A stretch of 64,000 bases of DNA from Lutispora thermophila DSM 19022. Lineage in GTDB: Bacteria; Bacillota; Clostridia; Lutisporales; Lutisporaceae. The DNA is taken from contig NZ_FQZS01000003.1 in assembly GCF_900142105.1 (NCBI RefSeq), forward strand, positions 187,720 through 251,719, read 5' to 3'. A program made the position numbers and the translations under genes. Shown here one piece after another: positions 45,117 to 54,210 of this stretch. Position 1 is the first letter of the stretch. Each line of letters begins with the position of its first letter. The notes below the pieces were generated by a model. The model made no database searches and was not told the DNA's origin. It saw only the letters and a list, made by a program, of their open reading frames with translations.

Positions 45117-46334
45117 ATGGATATTAATGAAGAATTGATTGAGAAATTGGTTCAAACTAATAATGCAAATATAGTATTGCTTGTTATGGATGGTTTAGGA
45201 GATATTCCAAACAAGGAATTTGGATGGAAGACTCCGTTAGAGTATGCCATAACACCAAATATGGATAGATTGGCCAAAGAATCTGCTCTTGGAAGACATA
45301 TTCCCGTATTGCCGGGTGTTACTCCGGGAAGTGGTCCGGGGCATTTGGGACTGTTTGGTTATGACCCCATAAAATATGAGATCGGCAGAGGAATGCTCGA
45401 AGCTGCAGGTATGGATATGGATATAAAAGATGGAGATGTGGCAGCAAGGTGCAACTTTGCTACAGCCGATGAAAATGGTGTTATAACCGATAGAAGAGCA
45501 GGAAGAATTTCTACAGAGAAATGTCAGGAAATATGTTCGATACTTAGCGAAAACATTAAGTCCATAGATGGGGTTGAAATAATTATAAAACCTGGCATGC
45601 AGCATAGATTTGTAGTTATGTTCAGGGGAGAGAACCTATGCGATAAGCTTACCGATTCTGATCCACTGATGGAGGGTAAAGAACCGTTAGCCGTTGAACC
45701 TCTTAATGAACAGGCTAAGTTTACCGCAGAAATTGCAAATAAATTCTATCGTCAAGCCCGCGAGGTAATCAGGGATCTCAAACCCGCAAACTCACTTTTG
45801 ATGAGAGGATTTTCGGCTAAGCCTAGGATTCCAAGGATGCAAGATAGATTTGGACTTAACCCTGTTTGTATAGCCCATTATCCAATGTATAGAGGACTAT
45901 CAAAGTTTGTGGGCATGAATGTCTTAGATGCGGGGAATACACCGGAAGATGCATTTAGAGTATATTCCGAAAACTGTTCCAAATATGATTTTCTATTTAT
46001 ACATATAAAATATACAGATAGCTTCGGAGAGGATGGAAACTTCAAAGAAAAGGTAAAGACCATTGAAGCGGTAGACAAGGCTCTTCCAATTTTGTTGGAG
46101 AAAAAGCCTAATGTGTTGTGCATAACAGGAGATCATTCAACGCCAGTACCTATTAAAGGGCATAGCTGGCATCCAGTGCCTGTAATGATACATTCTGAAT
46201 ATTGCGGTTTTGATGATGCAGACAGATTTACAGAAAAGAACTGCAACAAGGGAAGCCTTGGCATGTTCCAGAGCAAGTATCTGATTAATTATCTGCTTGC
46301 CAATGCTATGAAACTCTCTAAGTTTGGAGCCTGA
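45117..46334 (+). CDS. apgM: cofactor-independent phosphoglycerate mutase, archaeal type
   Basis: A 405-residue alkaline-phosphatase-superfamily enzyme interconverting 3- and 2-phosphoglycerate. LLVMDGLGDIP holds a metal Asp, GSGPGHLGLFGYDP the phosphorylated Ser, and GDHSTPVPIKGHSWHPVP the metal His residues. This archaeal type (aPGM) also occurs in Clostridia. A related family member is phosphonopyruvate decarboxylase-like, but the motifs fit aPGM. The start is ATG 45117 after GAAGGGG; the TTG at 45111 follows that site too closely. Confidence 0.9.
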   Translation: MDINEELIEKLVQTNNANIVLLVMDGLGDIPNKEFGWKTPLEYAITPNMDRLAKESALGRHIPVLPGVTPGSGPGHLGLFGYDPIKYEIGRGMLEAAGMDMDIKDGDVAARCNFATADENGVITDRRAGRISTEKCQEICSILSENIKSIDGVEIIIKPGMQHRFVVMFRGENLCDKLTDSDPLMEGKEPLAVEPLNEQAKFTAEIANKFYRQAREVIRDLKPANSLLMRGFSAKPRIPRMQDRFGLNPVCIAHYPMYRGLSKFVGMNVLDAGNTPEDAFRVYSENCSKYDFLFIHIKYTDSFGEDGNFKEKVKTIEAVDKALPILLEKKPNVLCITGDHSTPVPIKGHSWHPVPVMIHSEYCGFDDADRFTEKNCNKGSLGMFQSKYLINYLLANAMKLSKFGA

Positions 46335-46351
46335 TAAAGGAGTTTTCCACT

Positions 46352-46633
46352 ATGAACAAAATCAAGTTGCTCATAAGATATATAGGAGATAGAGAAGTTT
46401 CTGTTTTTAAGAAATTATTAATTCTCGCAGGTTTTCTCTATCTCATATTCCCCATGGATATTGTGCCTGATGTATTAATAGGTGTTGGCATATTGGATGA
46501 TGCAGCTGTATTATTGTTTATCTGGAATGCTATTAAATCCGAGTTAGAGGAATATGCTGAGAAGGTTTCAGGTATGAATGTAGACCACAGTAAGGTTATA
46601 GAGGTGGATTTTAGAAAGGAAGATGATGATTAG
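46352..46633 (+). CDS. DUF1232 (YkvA-like) membrane protein
   Basis: A 93-residue protein with the DUF1232 core LAGFLYLIFPMDIVPDVLIGVGILDDAAVL (seen in pieces), two short hydrophobic helices around the PMDIVPD motif. Function is unknown. AAAGGAG precedes the ATG. It follows apgM by 17 nt and overlaps or abuts the CapA gene, so it is probably co-transcribed. Confidence 0.8.
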   Translation: MNKIKLLIRYIGDREVSVFKKLLILAGFLYLIFPMDIVPDVLIGVGILDDAAVLLFIWNAIKSELEEYAEKVSGMNVDHSKVIEVDFRKEDDD

Positions 46634-46646
46634 CAGGAGTGGTTTT

Positions 46647-47708
46647 GTGAAAAGGTTGCTGATGGCCTTATACCTATTAATGTTTATTATTATATTAGTT
46701 TCATGTACAGGTTTTACGGAAGTTGACCATGGGGAGGTTTTACAATTAGAAGAGACAAAGGTTGAGGAGCCTGATGAGATAAACTCAATTACAATATCTA
46801 TGGTCGGAGATATGCTTTTTTATGGAACTGTAGATTCCTACATGAAGAAATATGGAGACGGCTATGTCCTGGAGGGATATGGGCCTTTAATGAGAGAGAG
46901 CGATATAGTTTTGGGCAACTTGGAAACATCCATATCTTACAGAGGTGAGCCTATGAAGGATAAGCAATATACCTTCAGAGGCAGACCGGAAGTATTGAAG
47001 GTATTAAAAGAAAGCAATTTCCATGCTGTAAGTATTGCCAACAACCATGTATTGGATTTTGGCATAGAAGCATTCCTAGATACATTGGATAACTTGGAAA
47101 AGTACGAGATTCTCTATGCCGGAGGAGGCAGGAACAGAGAGGAAGCTGAGAAGGGGACTATAATTGAAAAGAATGGAATAAAGGTCGGTTTTCTAGCTTT
47201 TACAAAAGTTGTTCCTGTTGTGGATTGGTATGCGGGAAAAAATAAACCAGGTATTATTGGTGCATACAAAGTCCATGAACAGGAGGTTGTAAGAACCATC
47301 CAGGAAATGAGGGAAAATTGCCATGTGCTGGTGGTATCTGTTCATTGGGGTCAAGAAGGTACTACAACCATAAGGGATGAGGAAAGGTACATAGGACATA
47401 GTATGATTGATGCAGGAGCAGACATAGTCATGGGACATCATCCTCATGTAGTTCAAGGGATTGAGATATACAAAGATAAGCCTATTTTCTACAGTTTGGG
47501 AAATTTCATATTTACCACATCTAAGATGGATATAAGCAATAAAACCATAATGGCTAATGTTAGAGTTGACCAAGAAGGGAATGTTTTAGATATTCATGTT
47601 GTTCCAGGGACTATAGTAAATGGAAAACCTACTCCCATGGAAGGCATTGAAAGGGATAATTTTATTAAATATTTAAATGGTTTAAACGTAAACTATGTAT
47701 TGCATTGA
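46647..47708 (+). CDS. CapA-family metallophosphatase lipoprotein
   Basis: A 353-residue lipoprotein of the PGA_cap/CapA family, related to poly-gamma-glutamate capsule proteins. A signal sequence ends in the lipobox LVSC. The calcineurin-like domain has MVGDMLFYG, GNLETSIS, ANNHVLDFG, SVHWGQEG and GHHPHVVQG. The other cap genes are absent, so a general envelope role is likely. GTG 46647 is preferred, with CAGGAG 7 nt upstream; ATG 46623 overlaps the preceding gene and has no site. Confidence 0.84.
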   Translation: MKRLLMALYLLMFIIILVSCTGFTEVDHGEVLQLEETKVEEPDEINSITISMVGDMLFYGTVDSYMKKYGDGYVLEGYGPLMRESDIVLGNLETSISYRGEPMKDKQYTFRGRPEVLKVLKESNFHAVSIANNHVLDFGIEAFLDTLDNLEKYEILYAGGGRNREEAEKGTIIEKNGIKVGFLAFTKVVPVVDWYAGKNKPGIIGAYKVHEQEVVRTIQEMRENCHVLVVSVHWGQEGTTTIRDEERYIGHSMIDAGADIVMGHHPHVVQGIEIYKDKPIFYSLGNFIFTTSKMDISNKTIMANVRVDQEGNVLDIHVVPGTIVNGKPTPMEGIERDNFIKYLNGLNVNYVLH

Positions 47709-47729
47709 TTATCGCCTGGGAGGTAGAAA

Positions 47730-48428
47730 ATGATACTATTATTGGTTTCTATAGCCCCATCAGCAGCGCTCATGTACTTTTTCTATATGAAGGATAAGTA
47801 TGAAAAAGAACCAAGACATCTTCTTATAAAAGCTTTTCTTTTAGGTGTCATAGCTGTAATACCTGTATTGTTGGTAGAAATGAGATTGAACCTGTTTGAT
47901 ATGGAAGCGGATAGAAGCTTGGTAGCCGTAAGTTATACTGCTTTTATTGTGGCAGGACTTGTGGAAGAAGGTTTTAAGTTTCTGGTTTTCTATATGCTTA
48001 TCTGGCGAAATCATGAGTTCGATGAAATGTATGACGGTATAGTATATAGTGTTTTTGTATCTCTTGGCTTTGCTACTGTTGAAAACATAGGTTATGTGTT
48101 GTCCACCGGATTTAGCGTGGCACTGTTAAGATCTATCACTGCAGTACCTGCCCATGCCTTGTTTGGCGTATCCATGGGTTATTATTTAGGTATAGCCAGA
48201 TTTGCCAGAGTCCAGCACAGGGAAAAGTATCTTGGTTTGGCATTATTAGTTCCTGTGATCCTTCATGGGATATATGACTTTATACTTATGAGCCAGAGAT
48301 ACTATATGTTGACTGTATTTATAATATACATCGGATACCTTTGGAAAAGAGGTATGAGCAATGTGAAGGAGTTGGTGGAGTGCTCACCCTATAAGAACTT
48401 GGAAAACGATGAAGATGAAAATAACTAA
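47730..48428 (+). CDS. prsW: PrsW family intramembrane metalloprotease
   Basis: A 232-residue membrane protein with about eight helices. Conserved motifs are VEEGFKFLVFY, FATVENIGYVL, AHALFGVSMGYYLG and HGIYDFIL, which carry the Glu/His residues of the PrsW active site. PrsW cleaves anti-sigma factor RsiW in Bacillus. The one anti-sigma factor in this window lies 24 kb away, so a functional link is only a guess. GGGAGG precedes the ATG. Confidence 0.88.
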   Translation: MILLLVSIAPSAALMYFFYMKDKYEKEPRHLLIKAFLLGVIAVIPVLLVEMRLNLFDMEADRSLVAVSYTAFIVAGLVEEGFKFLVFYMLIWRNHEFDEMYDGIVYSVFVSLGFATVENIGYVLSTGFSVALLRSITAVPAHALFGVSMGYYLGIARFARVQHREKYLGLALLVPVILHGIYDFILMSQRYYMLTVFIIYIGYLWKRGMSNVKELVECSPYKNLENDEDENN

Positions 48429-48453
48429 TGAAAGTATGCTTTTCTAGCAATAA

Positions 48454-48497
48454 AAAGAAGCCTTTCTCAGAATTAATGTGTGGGAAGGTTTCTTTTT
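48454..48497 (+). terminator. terminator after prsW
   Basis: AAGAAGCCTTTC pairs imperfectly with GGAAGGTTTCTT and a T tract follows. Confidence 0.75.
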
Positions 48498-48600
48498 GTG
48501 TTTTTGAAATAAACTTTGAAGGGGAACATGAAGGATTTTATTACCTAGCGTAGAATATGATAATTTGGTGTTAAAAATCACATGAGAAGGAGAGTGTAAA

Positions 48601-50352
48601 ATGAATACAAACTTAAGAAAGAAACTAAGTATTCTGGTAGTACTTTCAATGGTAATTAGCTTAGTATTCGGTTCTTTTGCCGGAGTATACGCAGATGACA
48701 ATAAAGTTACCATAACAATAGTACATACCAATGATACACATTCAAGAGTTGAAGCAGGTATTGGATTTGCAAAAGTTGCTGCTAAAGTAAAAGAAATTAA
48801 GGCAGCAAATCCAAACACATTAGTAGTTGATGCAGGAGATACATTCCATGGTCAACCCTTTGCTGTTATATCAAAGGGCGAAAGCATAGTAAAGATTATG
48901 AATGCCATTGGTTACGATGTAATGACTCCAGGAAACCATGACTTCAACTATGGTCAGAATAGACTTTTAGAATTGGCTAATATGGCTCAATTCCCAATCA
49001 TTTCAGCAAACCTGTTAAAAGCTGATGGAACAACTCTTTTGAATCCCTATGTAATAAAGGAAGTAGGAGGACTGAAGATAGGCATATTTGGTCTGTCAAC
49101 TCCTGAAACAGCTTACAAGACTAATCCAAAGAATGTGGAAGGCTTGACCTTTGCTGATCCCGTAGAACATGCTAAGAAAATGGTAGCAGAACTTAAGGAG
49201 CAAGGCGCGGATGCTATAATTGCATTGGTTCACCTCGGAATTGATAAGGAATCGAAAGATACATCTTATCTTGTTAGAGATAATGTAGAAGGAATAGATT
49301 TGATAATAGATGGTCACAGCCATTCAACATTGGATTCAATAAACAATGAAGGAAAAGCTACGAAAATAGTATCAACAGGCGAATACAACAATAACTTAGG
49401 AATAGTAAACATGACATTTGTAGATGGAAAATTGACAAGTGTTGAAGCTTCATCCTTCAGCACTGAAGATGCAGCAGCATTGGAAGCTGATGCTAGTGTT
49501 GCAGCTATTATAGAAGAATTAAATGCAGCAAACAAAGAGCTGACATCAGTTGTTGTAGGGAAGACAGATGTAGTACTTGATGGACAAAGAGAACATGTAA
49601 GAGGAGGAGAAACTAATTTATCCAACCTTATAACCGATGCTATGCTGGCAATTTCAGGCGCAGACATGGCCATAACCAATGGTGGTGGTATAAGAGCATC
49701 CATTGATGTAGGAGATATAACAATGGAGGATATTATAACAGTTCTTCCATTTGGTAATTATGTAGTAGTAAATGAATACACAGGAGCTCAGATAGTTGCG
49801 GCTTTAGAGCACGGAACAGCCAACTATCCTAATTTGGCAGGCGGCTTTGCACAGGTTGCAGGCGTAACATTTACACTTGATCTAAATGAGGAAGCAGGAA
49901 AGAGAGTAAAAGATGTAAAGATAGGCGGACAACCTATAGATTTGGAGAAAACATACAAAGTGGCAACAAATGACTTTATGGCAGCAGGCGGAGACGACTA
50001 TACAATGCTTAAGGAAGGGAAATTGCTGTTCCAACTTCCAGGTCTTGATGAAGTACTTATTGAATATATAAAGGGGCTGGAAGCAATACCTGCAGAGGTA
50101 AGACCGAGAATGAATGTTATAGAGAAAGCTACAGCAGAAGAAGCTGTAGAAAATGTTGTTACAGAAAAACCTACAGTAGTAGAACCTAAAGAAGAAGCTG
50201 CTACAAAGACATATGTGGTAAAACCAAATGATGTACTGTGGAAGATAGCTGAGAAATTTGGCTTGACTTGGGAAAAGCTTGCTGAATTTAACAAATTGGA
50301 TAATCCTCATCTAATTTTCCCTGGACAGAAATTATTGGTACCTGCAAATTAA
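48601..50352 (+). CDS. secreted 5'-nucleotidase / UshA-like phosphoesterase with LysM
   Basis: A 583-residue exported enzyme. A signal peptide covers about 1-31 (ending VYAD). The metallophosphatase domain has HTNDTHSRVE, DAGDTFHGQ, GNHDFNYG and DGHSHST. The C-terminal nucleotidase domain has ETNLSNLITDAM, NGGGIRASI and LPFGNYVVV. A LysM repeat at about 538-581 (YVVKPNDVLWKIAEKFGLTW) should hold it on peptidoglycan. It probably releases phosphate or nucleosides from nucleotides outside the cell. GAAGGAGAG precedes the ATG. Confidence 0.92.
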   Translation: MNTNLRKKLSILVVLSMVISLVFGSFAGVYADDNKVTITIVHTNDTHSRVEAGIGFAKVAAKVKEIKAANPNTLVVDAGDTFHGQPFAVISKGESIVKIMNAIGYDVMTPGNHDFNYGQNRLLELANMAQFPIISANLLKADGTTLLNPYVIKEVGGLKIGIFGLSTPETAYKTNPKNVEGLTFADPVEHAKKMVAELKEQGADAIIALVHLGIDKESKDTSYLVRDNVEGIDLIIDGHSHSTLDSINNEGKATKIVSTGEYNNNLGIVNMTFVDGKLTSVEASSFSTEDAAALEADASVAAIIEELNAANKELTSVVVGKTDVVLDGQREHVRGGETNLSNLITDAMLAISGADMAITNGGGIRASIDVGDITMEDIITVLPFGNYVVVNEYTGAQIVAALEHGTANYPNLAGGFAQVAGVTFTLDLNEEAGKRVKDVKIGGQPIDLEKTYKVATNDFMAAGGDDYTMLKEGKLLFQLPGLDEVLIEYIKGLEAIPAEVRPRMNVIEKATAEEAVENVVTEKPTVVEPKEEAATKTYVVKPNDVLWKIAEKFGLTWEKLAEFNKLDNPHLIFPGQKLLVPAN

Positions 50353-50416
50353 TGTTTCAATAATTGAAGATAATTCTAGAGTTTTGTAGTGAAAAAAGTT
50401 TATAAACAAAACTTTT

Positions 50417-50473
50417 GGGTCAGGTTTGATATGCCCTGTTTTTCAAAAAAAGGGAGGAATTCAAGCCTGACCC
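50417..50473 (+). terminator. large hairpin after the 5'-nucleotidase gene
   Basis: GGGTCAGGTTTGA pairs with TCAAGCCTGACCC (13 bp, one G-U). An inner CCCTG-TTTTTC-AAAAAAAGGG stem lies within the loop. The tail TTAATTT is weak, so termination is likely but not certain. Confidence 0.6.
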
Positions 50474-50549
50474 TTAATTTATATCTTCTTGTTGCATATT
50501 AATCATTATCTAGTATAATGAGTATATTAATACATTTTGGGGGAAGACG

Positions 50550-51140
50550 ATGGGGAAGAAATATTTATATGTTGTGCTTACAAGGCCAAACACTATAATA
50601 TCAAAGATTATAAGATTTATTAAAAAGGATGAGTATACTCATGCTGCCATTTCATTGGACAAGGATCTTGAGGAAATGTATAGCTTTGGGAGGAAGCATA
50701 CATTTAATCCATTCATCGGCAAGTTCAAAAAAGAACATCTTAATAAAGGTATATATAGATTATGTAGGAAGTTGCCGGGCATAATATTGGAGATTGAAGT
50801 ATCAGAAGAACAGTATGCGAAAGCAAAAGCTTTGATAGAACACTTCATTGTTCATGATAGTTATTATAAATATAATTATAGAGGGTTAATAGATAGCATT
50901 TTAAATAAGGAAGCATGCTATCACAATAGGTTTCTGTGTTCGGAATTTGTATATCATGTTCTTAAAGAAAGCGGTATTGTGAATTTAGGCATATCAAGAA
51001 ATCTTATCAGACCACAGAATTTTCTTGCTTTAAAGAGCAATATAATATATAAAGGTGATTTGAAAGAAATCATTGAAACAGATAGCCTTTGGAATATTGA
51101 AAAGTTGAAAGCAAGTATTTGGGGTATTATATTTGAATAA
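50550..51140 (+). CDS. YiiX/permuted NlpC/P60-like cysteine hydrolase
   Basis: A 196-residue protein of the permuted papain-like group. The catalytic His is in YTHAAISLD near residue 31 and the catalytic Cys in FLCSEFVYHVL near 131. There is no signal peptide. Substrates of this group range from peptidoglycan to lipids or amide bonds, and none can be assigned here. GGGGGAAG precedes the ATG. A terminator follows. Confidence 0.75.
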   Translation: MGKKYLYVVLTRPNTIISKIIRFIKKDEYTHAAISLDKDLEEMYSFGRKHTFNPFIGKFKKEHLNKGIYRLCRKLPGIILEIEVSEEQYAKAKALIEHFIVHDSYYKYNYRGLIDSILNKEACYHNRFLCSEFVYHVLKESGIVNLGISRNLIRPQNFLALKSNIIYKGDLKEIIETDSLWNIEKLKASIWGIIFE

Positions 51141-51151
51141 AGGATGGGAAG

Positions 51152-51179
51152 GGCGAAGGACACCAACTTCGCCTTTTTT
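51152..51179 (+). terminator. intrinsic terminator
   Basis: GGCGAAG pairs with CTTCGCC, with a TTTTTT tail, 12 nt after the hydrolase gene. Confidence 0.85.
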
Positions 51180-51212
51180 CATGCTTCCGACATAGCTTGG
51201 CTAGATGCTGGA

Positions 51213-51234
51213 AATTTCTAATTTTATAGAAATT
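51213..51234. promoter_or_regulatory. candidate activator site 1 (AATTTCTA-N6-TAGAAATT)
   Basis: A perfect 8-bp inverted repeat with a 6-nt spacer, just upstream of the sigma-54 activator gene. The same layout recurs at 52660 and 52769. Confidence 0.6.
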
Positions 51235-51289
51235 ATATTTTAATTGTTATACAATGAAGTATATGGATTTTGTTAAAGGAGCTTGCAAA

Positions 51290-52645
51290 ATGTTGGAGAT
51301 AGTCGGATGGATAAGATTAATTTTAAATTCTCTGTCTGAAGGAGTTTTGATAATCGATAAAGATTCAAAAGTTGTTTATATTAATGATGCATATACTAAA
51401 ATCACTGGGGTAAAACATGATGACATTATTGGAAAACCTTTAAGTTCTGTAAGAAAGGGTGCTCAACTACCTACTGTAATAAAAACAGGAAAAGAGATTC
51501 TAAGGGTTTTACGAAAAGAAGAGGATAGCGAATACTTTGTTAATATGTATCCTATAGTATTTGAAGGAGAAATTATAGGAGGAATATCCATAGTAACTGC
51601 TATTGACGATGCTTATTATTTAAGTGAAAAACTAAACCAGTTAAGAGACAAAAATAGATTTTTGTTAAAAGCCCTTCAATATTCTAGTAGTGCAAAATAT
51701 ACATTCGATGACATAATAGCAGAAAGCAAGTTATCTTTAAAAACTAAAGATCTTGCCATGAAAATTGCAAAAACAGACAACCCTGTTTTGCTACAAGCAG
51801 AAACCGGATGTGGTAAGGAATTATATGCTCAAGCTATACATAGTGGCAGTTCAAGAAAAGACGGCCCTTTTATAGCTGTTAACTGTGCAACATTGTCACC
51901 TGATTTGCTGGAAAGTGAATTATTTGGCTATGAGGAAGGTGCTTTTACAGGAGCTAAGAAGAAGGGAAAAGTTGGCCTATTTGAAATGGCAAACTATGGT
52001 ACATTATTTTTGGATGAAATATCAGAAATGGAATATTCTCTTCAAGCAAAACTGCTAAGGGTACTTCAAGAGCAAACAATAAGAAAAATTGGTGGTACTA
52101 ATGAAATAAAGGTAGATGTTCGAATAATTTGCGCTTGCAATGTGGATTTACTAAAATATACTAATGAGGGCAAGTTTAGAAAAGATCTGTATTTTAGAAT
52201 TTCTACTTTTCCCATATTTATAAGTCCTCTACGAGAAAGAAAAGAAGATATTTTACCTCTTACTGATTTAATGCTAAAAAATATAAGTATAAATTTGAAA
52301 AGAAATATTCAAATATCCTCAGATGCTCTTAATGTTTTAATGAATTATAATTGGCCGGGAAATATTAGAGAGCTTAAAAATGTATTGGAGTTTTCAGCTA
52401 CCTTTGCACAAAATGGAACTATTCAAGTCCAACACTTACCGGAAGTTATCCAAAGAAGTGTTCTTAATTCTTATAGTTACAACGCTGCAAATGAAAAAAA
52501 CTTAGCAGAAAGAGTTAAAGAGTTCGAAAAAAATGAAATTGAAAGAGCATTAGATTTATTTGGCAATACTGTAGAAGGTAAGAAAAAGGCTGCAAAATAT
52601 TTGGGTATTTCTTTAGCTAGCTTATATAATAAGCTAAATTATTAA
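51290..52645 (+). CDS. PAS-domain sigma-54-dependent transcriptional activator
   Basis: A 451-residue enhancer-binding protein. A PAS domain (about 5-115, [20 protein letters not shown]) should sense a ligand or redox signal. The AAA+ domain has the Walker A variant [10 protein letters not shown], the sigma-54 contact [14 protein letters not shown] and the FRKDLYFRI segment. A Fis-type helix-turn-helix closes the protein ([19 protein letters not shown]). ATG 51290 is used because AAAGGAG lies upstream. A -24/-12 promoter and repeated binding sites ahead of the next operon make that operon its likely target. Confidence 0.92.
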   Translation: MLEIVGWIRLILNSLSEGVLIIDKDSKVVYINDAYTKITGVKHDDIIGKPLSSVRKGAQLPTVIKTGKEILRVLRKEEDSEYFVNMYPIVFEGEIIGGISIVTAIDDAYYLSEKLNQLRDKNRFLLKALQYSSSAKYTFDDIIAESKLSLKTKDLAMKIAKTDNPVLLQAETGCGKELYAQAIHSGSSRKDGPFIAVNCATLSPDLLESELFGYEEGAFTGAKKKGKVGLFEMANYGTLFLDEISEMEYSLQAKLLRVLQEQTIRKIGGTNEIKVDVRIICACNVDLLKYTNEGKFRKDLYFRISTFPIFISPLRERKEDILPLTDLMLKNISINLKRNIQISSDALNVLMNYNWPGNIRELKNVLEFSATFAQNGTIQVQHLPEVIQRSVLNSYSYNAANEKNLAERVKEFEKNEIERALDLFGNTVEGKKKAAKYLGISLASLYNKLNY

Positions 52646-52653
52646 AAAGCAAG

Positions 52654-52695
52654 GAACTGTATTTCTAAAGCATTAGAAATACAGTTCTATTATTT
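52654..52695 (+). terminator. terminator after the activator gene, also candidate activator site 2
   Basis: GAACTGTATTTCTAA pairs perfectly with TTAGAAATACAGTTC around AGCA, followed by a T-rich tail. The centre reads ATTTCTA-N6-TAGAAAT, the same inverted repeat and spacing as the other two candidate sites. Confidence 0.78.
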
Positions 52696-52768
52696 TAGAA
52701 ATGTTTGATTTTTGTAGATATGTTGCATTTCAGGTTTTTTCATACAGGATTGAAAATAATATATTCTA

Positions 52769-52790
52769 AATTTCTATAAATTTATAAATT
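52769..52790. promoter_or_regulatory. candidate activator site 3 (AATTTCTA-N6-TATAAATT)
   Basis: Same layout as site 1 with one changed base, about 50 nt upstream of the -24 box. Confidence 0.55.
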
Positions 52791-52838
52791 AAGTTAGCCC
52801 TGATCTTAAGTATTTAGCCTATTTCAGCGGTTTTGCTT

Positions 52839-52854
52839 TTGGCATCATATTTGC
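52839..52854 (+). promoter_or_regulatory. sigma-54 promoter (-24/-12)
   Basis: TTGGCAT and TTGC are spaced so that GG and GC are 10 nt apart, as required. It lies 40 nt before the transporter start codon. Confidence 0.85.
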
Positions 52855-52893
52855 GATTTATTTTCATGAAATATAAAAAAAGGAGATGACTAT

Positions 52894-54189
52894 ATGCTTT
52901 CGTTAGTCGCATTTTTAACAATTTTATTAATTCTGGTATTAATTCTTACTAAAAAACTTTCTCCACTAGCATCTTTGATAATAGTACCAATTATAGCAAC
53001 TGTAGTAATAGGCCAAGGAGCAAAGTTAGGTACTTATGTGGTAGATGGTATTAAAAGTATTGCTCCAACAGGAGTAATGTTCATATTTGCCATTCTTTTC
53101 TTTGGAGTATTGACAGATGCAGGAACTTTTGATCCAATAATCTCAAAAATTTTAAAAACCGTTGGCAAAGACCCAGTAAAAGTTGCCATAGGTACAGCCA
53201 TATTGGCTATGTTAGTACACTTAGACGGTTCAGGTGCAGTTACTTTTGTAATTACTGTTCCTGCTTTATTGCCATTATATAAGCAACTTAATATGAGTAA
53301 CAGTGTACTTGCTACCATAGTAGCTTTAGGTGCCGGTACAATGAACGTAGTACCATGGGGTGGTCCTACATTGAGAGCAGGAAGTGCATTGGGTGTTGAT
53401 TCAACTCAAGATTTATTCGTGCCAATACTTATTCCGTGGGTTGCTGGTATAATAACTGTATTAATTATTGCATTTATCTTAGGCAAAAGGGAAAAGGCAA
53501 GACTTGCAAGTGAGTTAGAAAATATTAAAGTAGATGTACAATATGATGTAGAAAACAATGAACTAAAAAGGCCAAAGCTTTTCCCAGTTAATGTTTTACT
53601 AATAGTAGCAGCTTTAGTTCTGCTAATCAAAGGAACATTCCCGCCTGCTGTTGTATTCATGATGGCTACCGCAGCGGCTTTGTTAATAAACTATCCAAAA
53701 GTAAAAGATCAGAAAGAAAGGGTAGATGCACACGCTAAAGAAGCTCTAATGATGGCTAGCTTATTGTTTGCAGCAGGTTCTTTTATAGGAATAATGAGTG
53801 GAACTGGAATGATTTCTTCCATGGCTGAATCTTTAGTAAATATTATTCCAGCTTCCTTAGGATCAAAGTTGCCATTGTTAATAGGTATATTGGCTATGCC
53901 TTTAAGCTTGTTATTTGATCCAGACTCCTTCTATTTTGGTGTATTACCTGTAATAGCCACAGCTGCAGCAGAGTTTGGAGTTAGCGCTGTAGATGTTGGT
54001 AGAGCAGCAATTCTAGGTCAAATGACTGTAGGTTTCCCGGTAAGCCCTCTTACTGGTGCAACATTCCTGTTAATTGGTTTGGCTGGGGTAGACTTAGGAG
54101 ATCACCAAAAGAAAACTATACCATGGGCATATTTAATATCGATAATAATGCTAGCAGTTTCATTAATTATCGGTGCAATAAGTCTGTAA
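52894..54189 (+). CDS. CitMHS family carboxylate transporter
   Basis: A 431-residue membrane carrier with about twelve helices, related to the citrate-metal:H+ symporters. Characteristic text includes LVHLDGSGAVTFVITVPALLPLY (in pieces), MNVVPWGGPTLRAGSALG and LLFDPDSFYFGVLPVI. It probably imports an organic acid for the AtuA enzymes downstream. AAAGGAG precedes the ATG. The gene is the first behind the sigma-54 promoter. Confidence 0.87.
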   Translation: MLSLVAFLTILLILVLILTKKLSPLASLIIVPIIATVVIGQGAKLGTYVVDGIKSIAPTGVMFIFAILFFGVLTDAGTFDPIISKILKTVGKDPVKVAIGTAILAMLVHLDGSGAVTFVITVPALLPLYKQLNMSNSVLATIVALGAGTMNVVPWGGPTLRAGSALGVDSTQDLFVPILIPWVAGIITVLIIAFILGKREKARLASELENIKVDVQYDVENNELKRPKLFPVNVLLIVAALVLLIKGTFPPAVVFMMATAAALLINYPKVKDQKERVDAHAKEALMMASLLFAAGSFIGIMSGTGMISSMAESLVNIIPASLGSKLPLLIGILAMPLSLLFDPDSFYFGVLPVIATAAAEFGVSAVDVGRAAILGQMTVGFPVSPLTGATFLLIGLAGVDLGDHQKKTIPWAYLISIIMLAVSLIIGAISL

Positions 54190-54210
54190 TATTGAAAGGA
54201 AGAAGAGACG

